Below are positions 16,015 to 23,741 of a stretch of 64,000 nucleotides of DNA, in pieces (the first letter of the stretch is position 1; each line of letters opens with the position of its first letter). Below the pieces are notes generated by a model, which was not told the DNA's origin, made no database searches, and saw only the letters and a program-made list of their open reading frames with translations. The stretch is from Fervidibacter canadensis (GTDB lineage: Bacteria > Armatimonadota > Fervidibacteria > Fervidibacterales > Fervidibacteraceae). Position numbers and translations under genes: made by a program. The stretch is from NCBI GenBank assembly GCA_041446545.1, contig JBGOEJ010000012.1:1-64000 (forward strand). Direction: 5' to 3'.

Positions 16015-17787
16015 ATGGCGCATGATATCGCTCATGGGCACATCGCCGTTGAGTTGCCTTTGTGGCGACGGCTTTTGCGCTTCAGCACCGACCACAAAGA
16101 CATCGGCTTGCAATACATGTTTACGGCATGGGCGATGGCAGCCATCGGAGGTTTTTTGGCGTTTCTGATGCGATTGCAGTTGGGCTTCCCTGGCAAAACC
16201 TTTCCCTTCCTCGGTTGGCTCTTCCCGCATGGGGCGGAAGGGGGCATTCTCAAACCTGAGTTTTACTTGGCGCTCATCACGATGCACGGCACTTTTATGG
16301 TCTTCTTTTTCCAGACGGCGATTTTGACAGGTGGCTTCGGCAACTTCCTCATCCCGCTGCAAATTGGTGCTCGCGATATGGCGTTTCCGTTTTTGAACGG
16401 GTTGAGTTACTGGGTCTTTTTGCTATCGTGCTTGATCATGTTGGCGAGTTTCTTCGTGGAAGGTGGGGCGGCAGCGGCGGGTTGGACGGCTTACCCGCCT
16501 CTCAGCGCCCTCAAAGACCTCATCCCAGGTTCGGGCTTGGGGCAAACCCTTTGGCTTTTGGGGATGGCGGTTTTCATCGTCAGTTCACTGATGGGCTCGC
16601 TCAACTACATCACGACGGTGTTGAACTTACGGACGAAGGGCATGACAATGTTTCGGTTGCCCTTCACCGTTTGGGGGCTCTTCCTCGCTGCCATCTTGGG
16701 CTTGTTGACTTTCCCTGTCTTGACGGCGGGTGCCATCTTGCTGCTCTGTGACCGCCATTTGGGCACCAGTTTCTACCTGCCGACGCTCCATGTGGCGGGA
16801 CGATTGATCGGACGGGAAGGAGGCAACCCGTTGCTTTGGCAGCACTTCTTCTGGTTCCTCGGTCATCCCGAAGTTTACATCCTCGCCTTGCCCGCTTTGG
16901 GTTTTGTCGGCGACATCCTCGCCTGTTTCGCCCGCAAACCCTTCTTCGCCTATCGGTTGGCGGTCTTTGGGGCGCTTGGGCTTGCCTTCCTCAGTTGTAT
17001 CGTCTGGGCACACCATCAGTTTGTCAGTGGGATGAACCCTTACCTTGCATTGCCCTTCTCGCTGTTGACCGTCCTTGTTAGCGTGCCCTTTGCGACGATT
17101 TTGCTCTGCTTGGCAGGCACTCTTTGGGGCGGCAGTTTTCGGTTTACGACGCCGATGCTTTTCGCCCTCGGCTTTCTGTCGCTGGTGACCATCGGTGGAT
17201 TTGGCGGATTGAGTTTGGGCGTGGCTGCCAACGATTTGCACCTGCATGACACCTACTATGTCGTCGGGCACTTCCACACCATCATGGCCAGCAGCGTCCT
17301 CTTCGCCATCTACGCAGCGACCTACTTTTGGTTTCCGAAGATGTTCGGGCGGATGATGAACGAACGGTTGGGCAAATGGCACTTTTGGCTGAGTTTGCTG
17401 GGTGTTTACGCTGTTTTCATCCCGATGCATTGGCTGGGTTTGACAGGCATGCCTCGGCGCTACTATGCCTTCACAGAAGTGGAGTTCCTCAAGCCGTTCC
17501 TTCCATTGAACACCTTCATCAGCGTCGCCGCTTTCATCCTCATCGCCGCTCAATTGCTGTTTGTCGTGAACTTCTTCTGGAGTTTGTGGCGGGGTGAGAA
17601 GGCGGGCGACAACCCTTGGAGGGCAACGACTTTGGAGTGGCAGACAAGTTCACCGCCCCCTCACGGCAACTGGGGTGCGGAATTGCCGACGGTTTACCGA
17701 TGGGCTTACGATTACAGCGTCCCTAACGCGCCGACGGACTTTATCCCTCAAACCGTCCCACCAACAACGGCAGCGAGCAGAGAGTAG
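16015..17787 (+). CDS. coxA: Cytochrome c oxidase subunit I (A-type heme-copper oxidase)
   Basis: A 590-residue protein with about twelve spans. Ligands are visible: MHGTFMVF for low-spin heme, GHPEVYILALPALG for CuB with the His-Tyr pair and the proton-channel Glu, WAHHQF for the other CuB histidines, and HDTYYVVGHFHTIM for the two hemes. The HPEVY glutamate places it in the A1 group of proton-pumping oxidases. The ATG follows AAAGGGGGAAA. No subunit III or IV gene follows; the next gene is a multiheme cytochrome after a repeat-bearing gap. Confidence 0.95.
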   Translation: MAHDIAHGHIAVELPLWRRLLRFSTDHKDIGLQYMFTAWAMAAIGGFLAFLMRLQLGFPGKTFPFLGWLFPHGAEGGILKPEFYLALITMHGTFMVFFFQTAILTGGFGNFLIPLQIGARDMAFPFLNGLSYWVFLLSCLIMLASFFVEGGAAAAGWTAYPPLSALKDLIPGSGLGQTLWLLGMAVFIVSSLMGSLNYITTVLNLRTKGMTMFRLPFTVWGLFLAAILGLLTFPVLTAGAILLLCDRHLGTSFYLPTLHVAGRLIGREGGNPLLWQHFFWFLGHPEVYILALPALGFVGDILACFARKPFFAYRLAVFGALGLAFLSCIVWAHHQFVSGMNPYLALPFSLLTVLVSVPFATILLCLAGTLWGGSFRFTTPMLFALGFLSLVTIGGFGGLSLGVAANDLHLHDTYYVVGHFHTIMASSVLFAIYAATYFWFPKMFGRMMNERLGKWHFWLSLLGVYAVFIPMHWLGLTGMPRRYYAFTEVEFLKPFLPLNTFISVAAFILIAAQLLFVVNFFWSLWRGEKAGDNPWRATTLEWQTSSPPPHGNWGAELPTVYRWAYDYSVPNAPTDFIPQTVPPTTAASRE

Positions 17788-17806
17788 CGAAAAGTGCGCT
17801 GTTGGA

Positions 17807-17821
17807 GCGGCTATCAGCCGC
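17807..17821 (+). repeat. REP-like palindrome, GC variant
   Basis: GCGGCTATCAGCCGC, 6-bp stem with ATC loop, preceded by TGTTGGA and followed by GACA. It lies between coxA and the 11-heme gene and could terminate coxA transcription. Confidence 0.65.
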
Positions 17822-17877
17822 GACAGAACAAAACGGCAGCCGCAACGCCAAAAGTCGGCGAGGAGCGAAAGGTGAAG

Positions 17878-17897
17878 TGTCAGGGTTTTCCATGACA
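17878..17897. promoter_or_regulatory. Candidate operator palindrome before the 11-heme/b561 gene
   Basis: TGTCAGGGTTTTCCATGACA has arms TGTCA/TGACA and GG/CC and lies 45-64 bases before the start at 17942, the same distance range as in the other members of this set. Confidence 0.5.
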
Positions 17898-17941
17898 GCG
17901 CTTTTTGCCTTGCCGTGCTGGGATGTTTTTCGGTGAAAGGC

Positions 17942-20008
17942 ATGAGACGATCGTGGCACTGGCTGACTTTGCTCTTCCTTGCGGCGCAGGTCATTGCGTT
18001 GTTGGCGACGGGTGAAGGTCAAAAGCGACTTCCTTCAACGCCTTTGCTGCGGGAGCGCGAAATCCGAGCGTGTCAAAAGTGTCACGCCGACCCGCACCTT
18101 GTCGGTTACGACCTTTGGGGGCGCAAGCGAAGTGTCTTTGTGGATGAGCAAGTTTTTCGCCACTCCGTGCACGGCAAACTCCGTTGCACCCATTGCCACA
18201 GCGACATCAACCCGATGCAACTGCCCCACCCTCGCCACACCCAAAAGGTAGAGTGCGGGCGTTGCCATTTAGAGCGTCAATTGCCCCAAGCGCCTCCTTT
18301 CAAAGTTGTCCTCTTCAAGTCCTACGCTGACAGCGTTCACGGCAAGGCGGTGGCTCGCGGCGACCCCCATGCGCCCCGTTGCGCCGATTGTCACGGGCAC
18401 CATGACATCTTGCCCGCCAGAAACCCTCGCTCGCATGTCAACCGCCACAACATCCCGTCCACTTGCTCCCGCTGTCACAGCGATGCGGGGTTGGTGGAAT
18501 GGCATCAAATCCCGAAGGGCGAAACGCTGTTTTACTACGAGCGGAGCGTTCATGGACAATTGCTGCGCAAAGGAGTGGTCGGGAGGAAATCGGCGCCGGG
18601 CAAACCGCCTGCTGTCTGCACCGATTGTCATGGCGTTCATGGTATCCGCCCCGCCACCGACCCCAACGCTAAAGTCGCTCACCCAAAAGTCCCCGAAACT
18701 TGCGGTCAATGCCACCAGCGGATTTTTCGGGGATGGCGACAAAGCGTCCACGGGCAGGCGTGGGCAAGCGGTGTCAAGGAAGCCCCTGTTTGCACCGATT
18801 GTCACGGCGAGCACGCCATCCGCAGCCCCCAAGACCCAACCTCGTTGGTTCACCCGCAACATATCGTCGCCACTTGTTCTAAATGCCACGAAAACCAACG
18901 CTTGCAACGGCGGTTAGGGTTGCCGACCTTACGCCTCGCTACTTACCGCACCAGTTATCACGGCATCCTCAACCGCTATGGCATCACCGAAGTGGCACAT
19001 TGCGCTTCCTGTCATGGCGCCCACAACATCCTTCCCTCCTCTGACCCCCGCTCCCCCGTTCACCCCAACAACTTGCCCAAAACTTGCGGGCGCTGTCACC
19101 CTGGCATCGGTAAGGGCGTGGCGTTCGGGAAAGTGCATTTTGCGGGCACCCGCACCGAAAGCCCTGCTTACTGGCTTGTCAAGATGCTTTACCAGTGGTT
19201 CATCATCGGGCTGATGACTTTCTTCGCCCTCTACATCGCTCTGGACATCCGTAACTACCTCAAGGGACGCCCCAGCCACGCCGTTTCCCGCTTTCGTCCC
19301 GACGATCCGTTAGGGCGTGAGTATGTGGAACGGCTCACCTTGAACGAGCGGTTGCAACACCTTGTGCTTGTGATTGCCTTCACCTTGTTGGTCATCTCAG
19401 GGATGCCCCTCCGTTACCCCGAAGCGGGCTGGGCACAACGGTTGCTCAGTTTTCCCGGCAGCGCCCAATGGCGCAGCCTCTTGCACCGCTTTGGCGCCAT
19501 CTTGCTCATGGGCTTAATGGTTTGGCATATCGCCTATTTGCTGACGCCACGCGGGCGGGAGCAATTGCGTCACCTGCGTTGGACGCGCAAAGACTTTGCC
19601 GACATCGGGCAAATGCTTCGCTGCTACTTCGGGTTGAGCGACGAGAAGCCCCAATTTGGGCGGTTTAACTGGGTTGAGAAGTTGGAGTATTACGCCGTCG
19701 TGTGGGGCACGACGGTCATGGTCTTGACAGGTTTGGCGCTTTGGTTTGAAGCGCAAGCCCTCACCATCTTGCCCCTTTGGGTCTGGCACATCGCACGGCT
19801 GGTGCACAGTTACGAAGCCTTGCTGGCTTTCTTGACCATCATCCTTTGGCATCTTTACCATGTGCACTTCAAGCCCGGCATCTTCCCGATGAACCCTGCA
19901 TGGCTGACGGGCAAAATTTCGTTGCGCCACTGGTTGGAAGAGCACCCACTGGAAGCGCAGGAACGGATGGGAAACGGCAGCGACCGACAAATAGCGAATG
20001 GCGATTAG
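17942..20008 (+). CDS. Undecaheme cytochrome c fused to a b561-type membrane cytochrome
   Basis: A 688-residue protein. After a signal-anchor (WHWLTLLFLAAQVIALLA) comes a periplasmic part with eleven CXXCH sites, several in repeats of the form CxxCHGxHxI-P-x(n)-CxxCH with SVHG between them, as in NrfB/c7-like repeats. Residues from about 410 form a four- to five-helix cytochrome b561 of the formate dehydrogenase gamma type (LTLNERLQHLVLVIAFTLLVISG, VWHIAYLL, LWHLYHVHFKPG supply heme-b histidines). It probably moves electrons between the quinone pool and periplasmic hemes. ATG at 17942 is chosen, giving a proper signal; a GTG at 17915 is possible. Confidence 0.88.
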   Translation: MRRSWHWLTLLFLAAQVIALLATGEGQKRLPSTPLLREREIRACQKCHADPHLVGYDLWGRKRSVFVDEQVFRHSVHGKLRCTHCHSDINPMQLPHPRHTQKVECGRCHLERQLPQAPPFKVVLFKSYADSVHGKAVARGDPHAPRCADCHGHHDILPARNPRSHVNRHNIPSTCSRCHSDAGLVEWHQIPKGETLFYYERSVHGQLLRKGVVGRKSAPGKPPAVCTDCHGVHGIRPATDPNAKVAHPKVPETCGQCHQRIFRGWRQSVHGQAWASGVKEAPVCTDCHGEHAIRSPQDPTSLVHPQHIVATCSKCHENQRLQRRLGLPTLRLATYRTSYHGILNRYGITEVAHCASCHGAHNILPSSDPRSPVHPNNLPKTCGRCHPGIGKGVAFGKVHFAGTRTESPAYWLVKMLYQWFIIGLMTFFALYIALDIRNYLKGRPSHAVSRFRPDDPLGREYVERLTLNERLQHLVLVIAFTLLVISGMPLRYPEAGWAQRLLSFPGSAQWRSLLHRFGAILLMGLMVWHIAYLLTPRGREQLRHLRWTRKDFADIGQMLRCYFGLSDEKPQFGRFNWVEKLEYYAVVWGTTVMVLTGLALWFEAQALTILPLWVWHIARLVHSYEALLAFLTIILWHLYHVHFKPGIFPMNPAWLTGKISLRHWLEEHPLEAQERMGNGSDRQIANGD

Positions 20009-20050
20009 CAACAGGCGAACTTGCTGAAACGGCTGTCAGGCACGAAGGAA

Positions 20051-20090
20051 GGCAGTAGGCAAATAGGCAGTAGGTAGGCAGGCTGGCTGG
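20051..20090. repeat. GGCAGTA-type 7-nt repeat
   Basis: Units like GGCAGTA, GGCAAAT and AGGCAGT with 7-base spacing, placed 11 bases before a REP-like palindrome. The same composite follows the next gene. Confidence 0.65.
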
Positions 20091-20101
20091 AAGTTGTTGG
20101 A

Positions 20102-20116
20102 GTGGCTATCAGCCAC
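20102..20116 (+). repeat. REP-like palindrome, AT variant
   Basis: GTGGCTATCAGCCAC, preceded by GTTGGA and followed by GACG. Compared with the copy at 17807 both strands of the second stem pair are changed (G-C swapped for A-T), so pairing is kept. Confidence 0.65.
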
Positions 20117-20211
20117 GACGAAAACAACCAAAACAAAAACAGCCACGACAGAAAAGTGACACGACAAAAAAAAACGATATGGCGAGAAAAGCAACGAAAG
20201 GGTAGCGAACG

Positions 20212-21351
20212 ATGAAGGAGCAACGGCGTCGGAGGAGATGGGTGAAAGGGTTGCCTTTCGTGGCGGGATTGTTAGCGTTGGCGCTAACGGCAGTGATGGT
20301 GGCGGAGCAAAAAGTTCCGTCGGCGCTGCGGCGATGGAACGCCCGATATGTCGGCAGTCAAGTTTGCATGGAGTGCCACCATGAAGTTGCCCGCGTTTGG
20401 GCTTCCTTGCCCCACAGCCAATGGATGTTGGACGCTAAGTTGCCCACCCACTCGCAAGGCTGCGAAGCCTGTCACGGACCTGGTAGCCTCCATGTCGTCG
20501 CCCGCAAAGGCTACATCGTGGCGTGGGAAAAGTTGTCAGTGGCGGAGCAAAACGCTATTTGCCTGCAATGCCACCAAACGGTCACCACCGATAAATGGCA
20601 CGCCAGCCCCCATAGCGGCAGGCAGATAGGCAGTAGGCAAATGGGCAATAGACAGGTAGGTGGGCGGGAAATGGGAACGAGTGGCAAGGGAAAGCGCCGA
20701 TTGCCCGCTTGCACCGATTGCCACGAAGTGCACCTGCCCGTCCAACGCCGATGGATGCTAAAAGCCAACTCCTCGTCCCTCTGCCTGCGCTGTCATGCCG
20801 ACATCACCCAAAAAGCCCGACAGGGTGAACATCATCCCCTTGACAAAACGCAATGCGCCGCCTGCCACGACGCCCACGACGGGACGGTTGGTGGGATGCT
20901 GAAAGCAGAGCCGTTAACCCTTTGCGACCGTTGCCATCAGCGTTCTGACATCTTGCCCGCTGACCACACCGCAGAATTTCGGAAGGCACACGGCAAACAA
21001 TTTTCAGGGGGCGAACGACGATGCATTGCATGTCACGGGCGAAACGGTTGCGACCGCTGTCACGGTTTGCCCATGCCCCATCCAAAAGGTTTTGCGGTGC
21101 ACCACACCGAAGCGACAAGGGCTCAACCGTCCACTTGCCAAAATTGCCACGACCAAAACTTCTGCGCCAAATGCCATGCCGATGCCCCACCTGTCTCCCA
21201 TGACGCCCCCGACTACGCCTCCGTCAGCCATGCCAAAGAGTTCCGCCAATTCGGCAACAATGCCCATGCCTATTGCACAACTTGTCACCAGCCCCACCAG
21301 TGCGACGATTGCCATCGGCAAAAAGGCATCCCGTTGGAAGTTCGCCGTTGA
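20212..21351 (+). CDS. Tridecaheme periplasmic cytochrome c
   Basis: A 379-residue exported protein with thirteen CXXCH sites. The first part (VGSQVCMECHHEVARVWASL) resembles DmsE/c554-type cytochromes. The last six hemes form three CXXCH-X4-CXXCH pairs with the linking motif GLPMPHPKGF, the same repeat as in the tail of the cytochrome b fusion at 10687. Between heme 3 and heme 4 a polar stretch (SGRQIGSRQMGNRQVGGREM) is encoded by 7-nt repeats and looks like an in-frame insertion. The downstream gene converges. It may be the soluble partner of one of the membrane cytochromes. Confidence 0.85.
   Translation: MKEQRRRRRWVKGLPFVAGLLALALTAVMVAEQKVPSALRRWNARYVGSQVCMECHHEVARVWASLPHSQWMLDAKLPTHSQGCEACHGPGSLHVVARKGYIVAWEKLSVAEQNAICLQCHQTVTTDKWHASPHSGRQIGSRQMGNRQVGGREMGTSGKGKRRLPACTDCHEVHLPVQRRWMLKANSSSLCLRCHADITQKARQGEHHPLDKTQCAACHDAHDGTVGGMLKAEPLTLCDRCHQRSDILPADHTAEFRKAHGKQFSGGERRCIACHGRNGCDRCHGLPMPHPKGFAVHHTEATRAQPSTCQNCHDQNFCAKCHADAPPVSHDAPDYASVSHAKEFRQFGNNAHAYCTTCHQPHQCDDCHRQKGIPLEVRR
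20617..20680. repeat. GGCAGTA-type 7-nt repeat inside the 13-heme gene
   Basis: Units such as AGGCAGA, TAGGCAG, TAGGCAA, ATGGGCA follow each other with 7-base spacing. They are in frame and encode repeated Arg-Gln-(Ile/Met/Val)-Gly. Confidence 0.7.
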
Positions 21352-21354
21352 AGA

Positions 21355-21392
21355 CAGCAGGCAGATGGGCAATGGGCAGATAGGCAGGTCGG
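21355..21392. repeat. GGCAGAT-type 7-nt repeat
   Basis: GGCAGATGGGCAATGGGCAG and following units right after the 13-heme gene, 11 bases before a REP-like palindrome. This is the same composite as at 20051-20116. Confidence 0.65.
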
Positions 21393-21403
21393 AAGTTGTT
21401 GGA

Positions 21404-21418
21404 GTGGCTAACAGCCAC
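21404..21418 (+). repeat. REP-like palindrome between convergent genes
   Basis: GTGGCTAACAGCCAC with GTTGGA before and GAC after. It lies between the ends of two convergent genes, a good place for a two-way terminator. Confidence 0.65.
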
Positions 21419-21457
21419 GACAAGGCGGCAACGGTTGCGACAGCGAGACGACAGCAG

Positions 21458-23161
21458 TTAACGATTGGCGAGGGTGGCAGGCGCGGCGGCGATGGCTCTC
21501 AAGTGTTCGTCGCCCACTCGCAAGCACCATTGCTGGAAAGTTTCGCCGTCTTTTCGCTCTTGCAAATATGCCCGCACCAATCGCTCCACGACGAATTTGA
21601 CCTCGTGGGCAGGAACGCGCCGAATGACTTGCCTTCCGATGCGCGGCATTTCTCCGATGCCGCCGCCCAAGATGATGTCAAAGCCCTCCTGCTTTGTGCC
21701 GTCGGGTAGCGTCGCCGCCGTCCCTTGCAACCCGATGTCGCCGACCCAATGCTGAGCGCACGCATGAGGGCAACCGTCCATGTGCAAGGTCAACCGAATT
21801 TGCTGCCAGATTTCGTCACCGAAAACGGAACGCAAGTGAGCGATGACTTCCTTCAAATGCCCTTTGGCATCGGTCACGGCGTAGTTGCAGAAGGGATCGC
21901 CCGTGCAAGCGATGCCGTTGGCAACAAGCGGGCAAGTGAACGGCGAATAGCCGAGTTCTCGCAAGAGGGCGAGCGTGTCGTCAAGTTTGCTTTCAGGCAC
22001 ATTGGTCAAGATGAAGTTTTGCTGGCGGGTGATGCGGAAATCGCCGCCAAAACTTTCAAGCCAATCCGCCAACGCAATCAAATCCGCCCCCTTCATTTGC
22101 CCCGCCAAAACAGGCACTCCGATGTAGTAAACCCGTCCCCCGTCCCGCGCCCTGCGTCCCTTCTGCTCGTGAATTCCCATGTGGTTTGTGAAGCCGATAG
22201 GTCTTGGCGTTTGTGGGTAATCTTCCAACCGTCGCCCTAACGCTTGTTCAATCATCTGGCGGATGCGCTCTTGTCCATAGTCGTCCACCATGAACTTGAA
22301 GCGGGCTTTGACGCGGGAGACTCGGTAGCGCTTGTTCGTCCGCCATAACTCCAAGATGGCGACCATAACAGGGATGGCATCTTGCGGTTCTATGAACACG
22401 CCTAACGGTTTCGCCAACCTCGGCGTAGATGCCAAACCGCCACCGACCAAAACGGTGAAGCCTTTCCGACCGTCCTTTTCCGCTCCGACCAGAGCGACGC
22501 AGTTGATTTCGGGTGCTGTGCACCAGAAGGGGCAAGTGCTGATGGTGATTTTGTGTTTTCTGGGCAAATCGCTGTATTCGGGCGTGCGGTCAAACAGTTG
22601 TGCCGCTTCAAGGAGGATGGGTGTCGGGTCAAAAAGTTCGTGAGGGTCAAGCCCTGCGACAGGGCAACCCGTAATGTTGCGAACGGTGTCGCCGCAACCG
22701 CCTTTCGTCGTCAAACCCAAAGCGTGAATGCGGTCAAAAACTTCGGGAAGTTGTGTCAAGTGGACATGGTGCAGTTGAAAGTTTTGGCGGGTCGTCAACT
22801 CCACATAGTTTTGCCCGTAACTCACCGAAAGTTCCCCGACACCTCGCAATTGTGCTGGCTTGACAATCCCGCCAGGGCACTTAATGCGCAGGCAGAAATA
22901 GCCGACTTTGGGTTTGTCGTGGAAGATGCCCCACCAGTGCAACCGAACGATGTCATCTTCAGGGATGGCTTGGTAGTCGCAACTTGCCAGTTGGGGCAAC
23001 TCGGCGACGATGGCTTCGGGGTTTTTCTCCCGCTTCAGTCGCTCAATGTAGTTGCGCTTCAGCACCAATTCGTCGCTGGGCTGATTGTCCATCGCCGCCA
23101 GCGCTTCAGCGATGGCTCTGGAAATCTCCTGGCACGGACGCAGCGCCACCTTTTCCGCCAT
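21458..23161 (-). CDS. Siroheme/[4Fe-4S] nitrite or sulfite reductase (NirA/Sir family)
   Basis: A 567-residue enzyme with the two-fold ferredoxin-like repeats of this family and the siroheme-cluster motifs CTGDPFC (Cys419, Cys425) and GCPHAC (Cys464, Cys468). It should reduce nitrite to ammonia, or sulfite to sulfide, with ferredoxin as donor in the cytoplasm. Ferredoxin-nitrite reductase is favoured by the DIGLQG context and by nitrite genes nearby, but sulfite cannot be excluded. The ATG at 23161 has GAGGTG 7 bases upstream. A short G/C-rich repeat encodes KGRRARDGGRV near residue 337, next to an otherwise conserved strand. Confidence 0.88.
   Translation of the reverse strand: MAEKVALRPCQEISRAIAEALAAMDNQPSDELVLKRNYIERLKREKNPEAIVAELPQLASCDYQAIPEDDIVRLHWWGIFHDKPKVGYFCLRIKCPGGIVKPAQLRGVGELSVSYGQNYVELTTRQNFQLHHVHLTQLPEVFDRIHALGLTTKGGCGDTVRNITGCPVAGLDPHELFDPTPILLEAAQLFDRTPEYSDLPRKHKITISTCPFWCTAPEINCVALVGAEKDGRKGFTVLVGGGLASTPRLAKPLGVFIEPQDAIPVMVAILELWRTNKRYRVSRVKARFKFMVDDYGQERIRQMIEQALGRRLEDYPQTPRPIGFTNHMGIHEQKGRRARDGGRVYYIGVPVLAGQMKGADLIALADWLESFGGDFRITRQQNFILTNVPESKLDDTLALLRELGYSPFTCPLVANGIACTGDPFCNYAVTDAKGHLKEVIAHLRSVFGDEIWQQIRLTLHMDGCPHACAQHWVGDIGLQGTAATLPDGTKQEGFDIILGGGIGEMPRIGRQVIRRVPAHEVKFVVERLVRAYLQERKDGETFQQWCLRVGDEHLRAIAAAPATLANR
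22132..22160. repeat. GGGAC-type 7-nt repeat inside the siroheme reductase gene
   Basis: CCCGTCCCCCGTCCCGCGCC and following CTGCGTCCC on the plus strand, in frame in the coding strand, where it gives GRRARDGGR. Confidence 0.6.
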
Positions 23162-23254
23162 CCCTTTCACCTCGCAGGGCTCACGATAAGCACTCGGATT
23201 TGGAAATTGGCAGCAGCCATCAAGTTACAAAATTGCCGAGCCGGAAAGGTCCCG

Positions 23255-23298
23255 CTGTCAGGGAAACTTTGATTGATCAAAAAGTTTTTGCCTGACAG
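23255..23298. promoter_or_regulatory. Long inverted repeat before the siroheme reductase gene
   Basis: CTGTCAGG at 23255-23262 pairs with CCTGACAG at 23291-23298, and the inner AAACTTTGAT pairs with ATCAAA-AAGTTT. It lies 94 bases before the reductase start. The outer arm resembles the TGTC(A/G)GGG element of the other respiratory promoters. It may be an operator or a terminator for the gene at 23428. Confidence 0.5.
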
Positions 23299-23427
23299 GC
23301 AATGCCATCACATCCTCACGATGGCGCTCTTACGAACCTGCCAGCATGCTATGTCACCCAAAAGAAGTTTCCATCGTGCTGATGGAGCCTTCAAGGCAGG
23401 TTTCCCCGAACACTCTTTCCGTGCCTT

Positions 23428-23709
23428 TCACGGGCTTATGGTTTCCTCCAACTCTTGCCAAGGGTCAATCTCTTCGGCTTCCCAACAAAGCGTCGTCAGT
23501 CCGCACAAGTCGTAAGCGGTAACGACTTGCCGAAGCAGCCTCTTAACTTCTGGCATGGCGGCGGTAATTTCGTCATCCGTCGGCTCGCGCCCTAAATAGC
23601 CCAAGAGGGCTCGCCGGCTCACCTCCCGAACCAACCAGGGCAGTTCGTCCACTGTCAAGCGCAAATGGAGCTGACGACTTTCTAACGCCCGTCGTGTTGG
23701 CGCTGTCAT
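23428..23709 (-). CDS. Hypothetical protein
   Basis: A 93-residue soluble protein (MTAPTRRALESRQLHLRLTV onwards), rich in Arg, Leu and Glu, with no signal, no metal motif and no family I recognise. The ATG at 23709 has GGGAGG 9 bases upstream. It starts 32 bases after the 8-heme lipoprotein gene on the same strand, so it is probably in that transcript. Confidence 0.6.
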   Translation of the reverse strand: MTAPTRRALESRQLHLRLTVDELPWLVREVSRRALLGYLGREPTDDEITAAMPEVKRLLRQVVTAYDLCGLTTLCWEAEEIDPWQELEETISP

Positions 23710-23741
23710 CGTTTTTTCGCCTCCCTTTGATGGCATTTGTC

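Noticed and set aside
20617..21392. CRISPR array
   Set aside because: The repeats are 7-base periodic and degenerate with no spacers of constant length, and no cas genes lie nearby.
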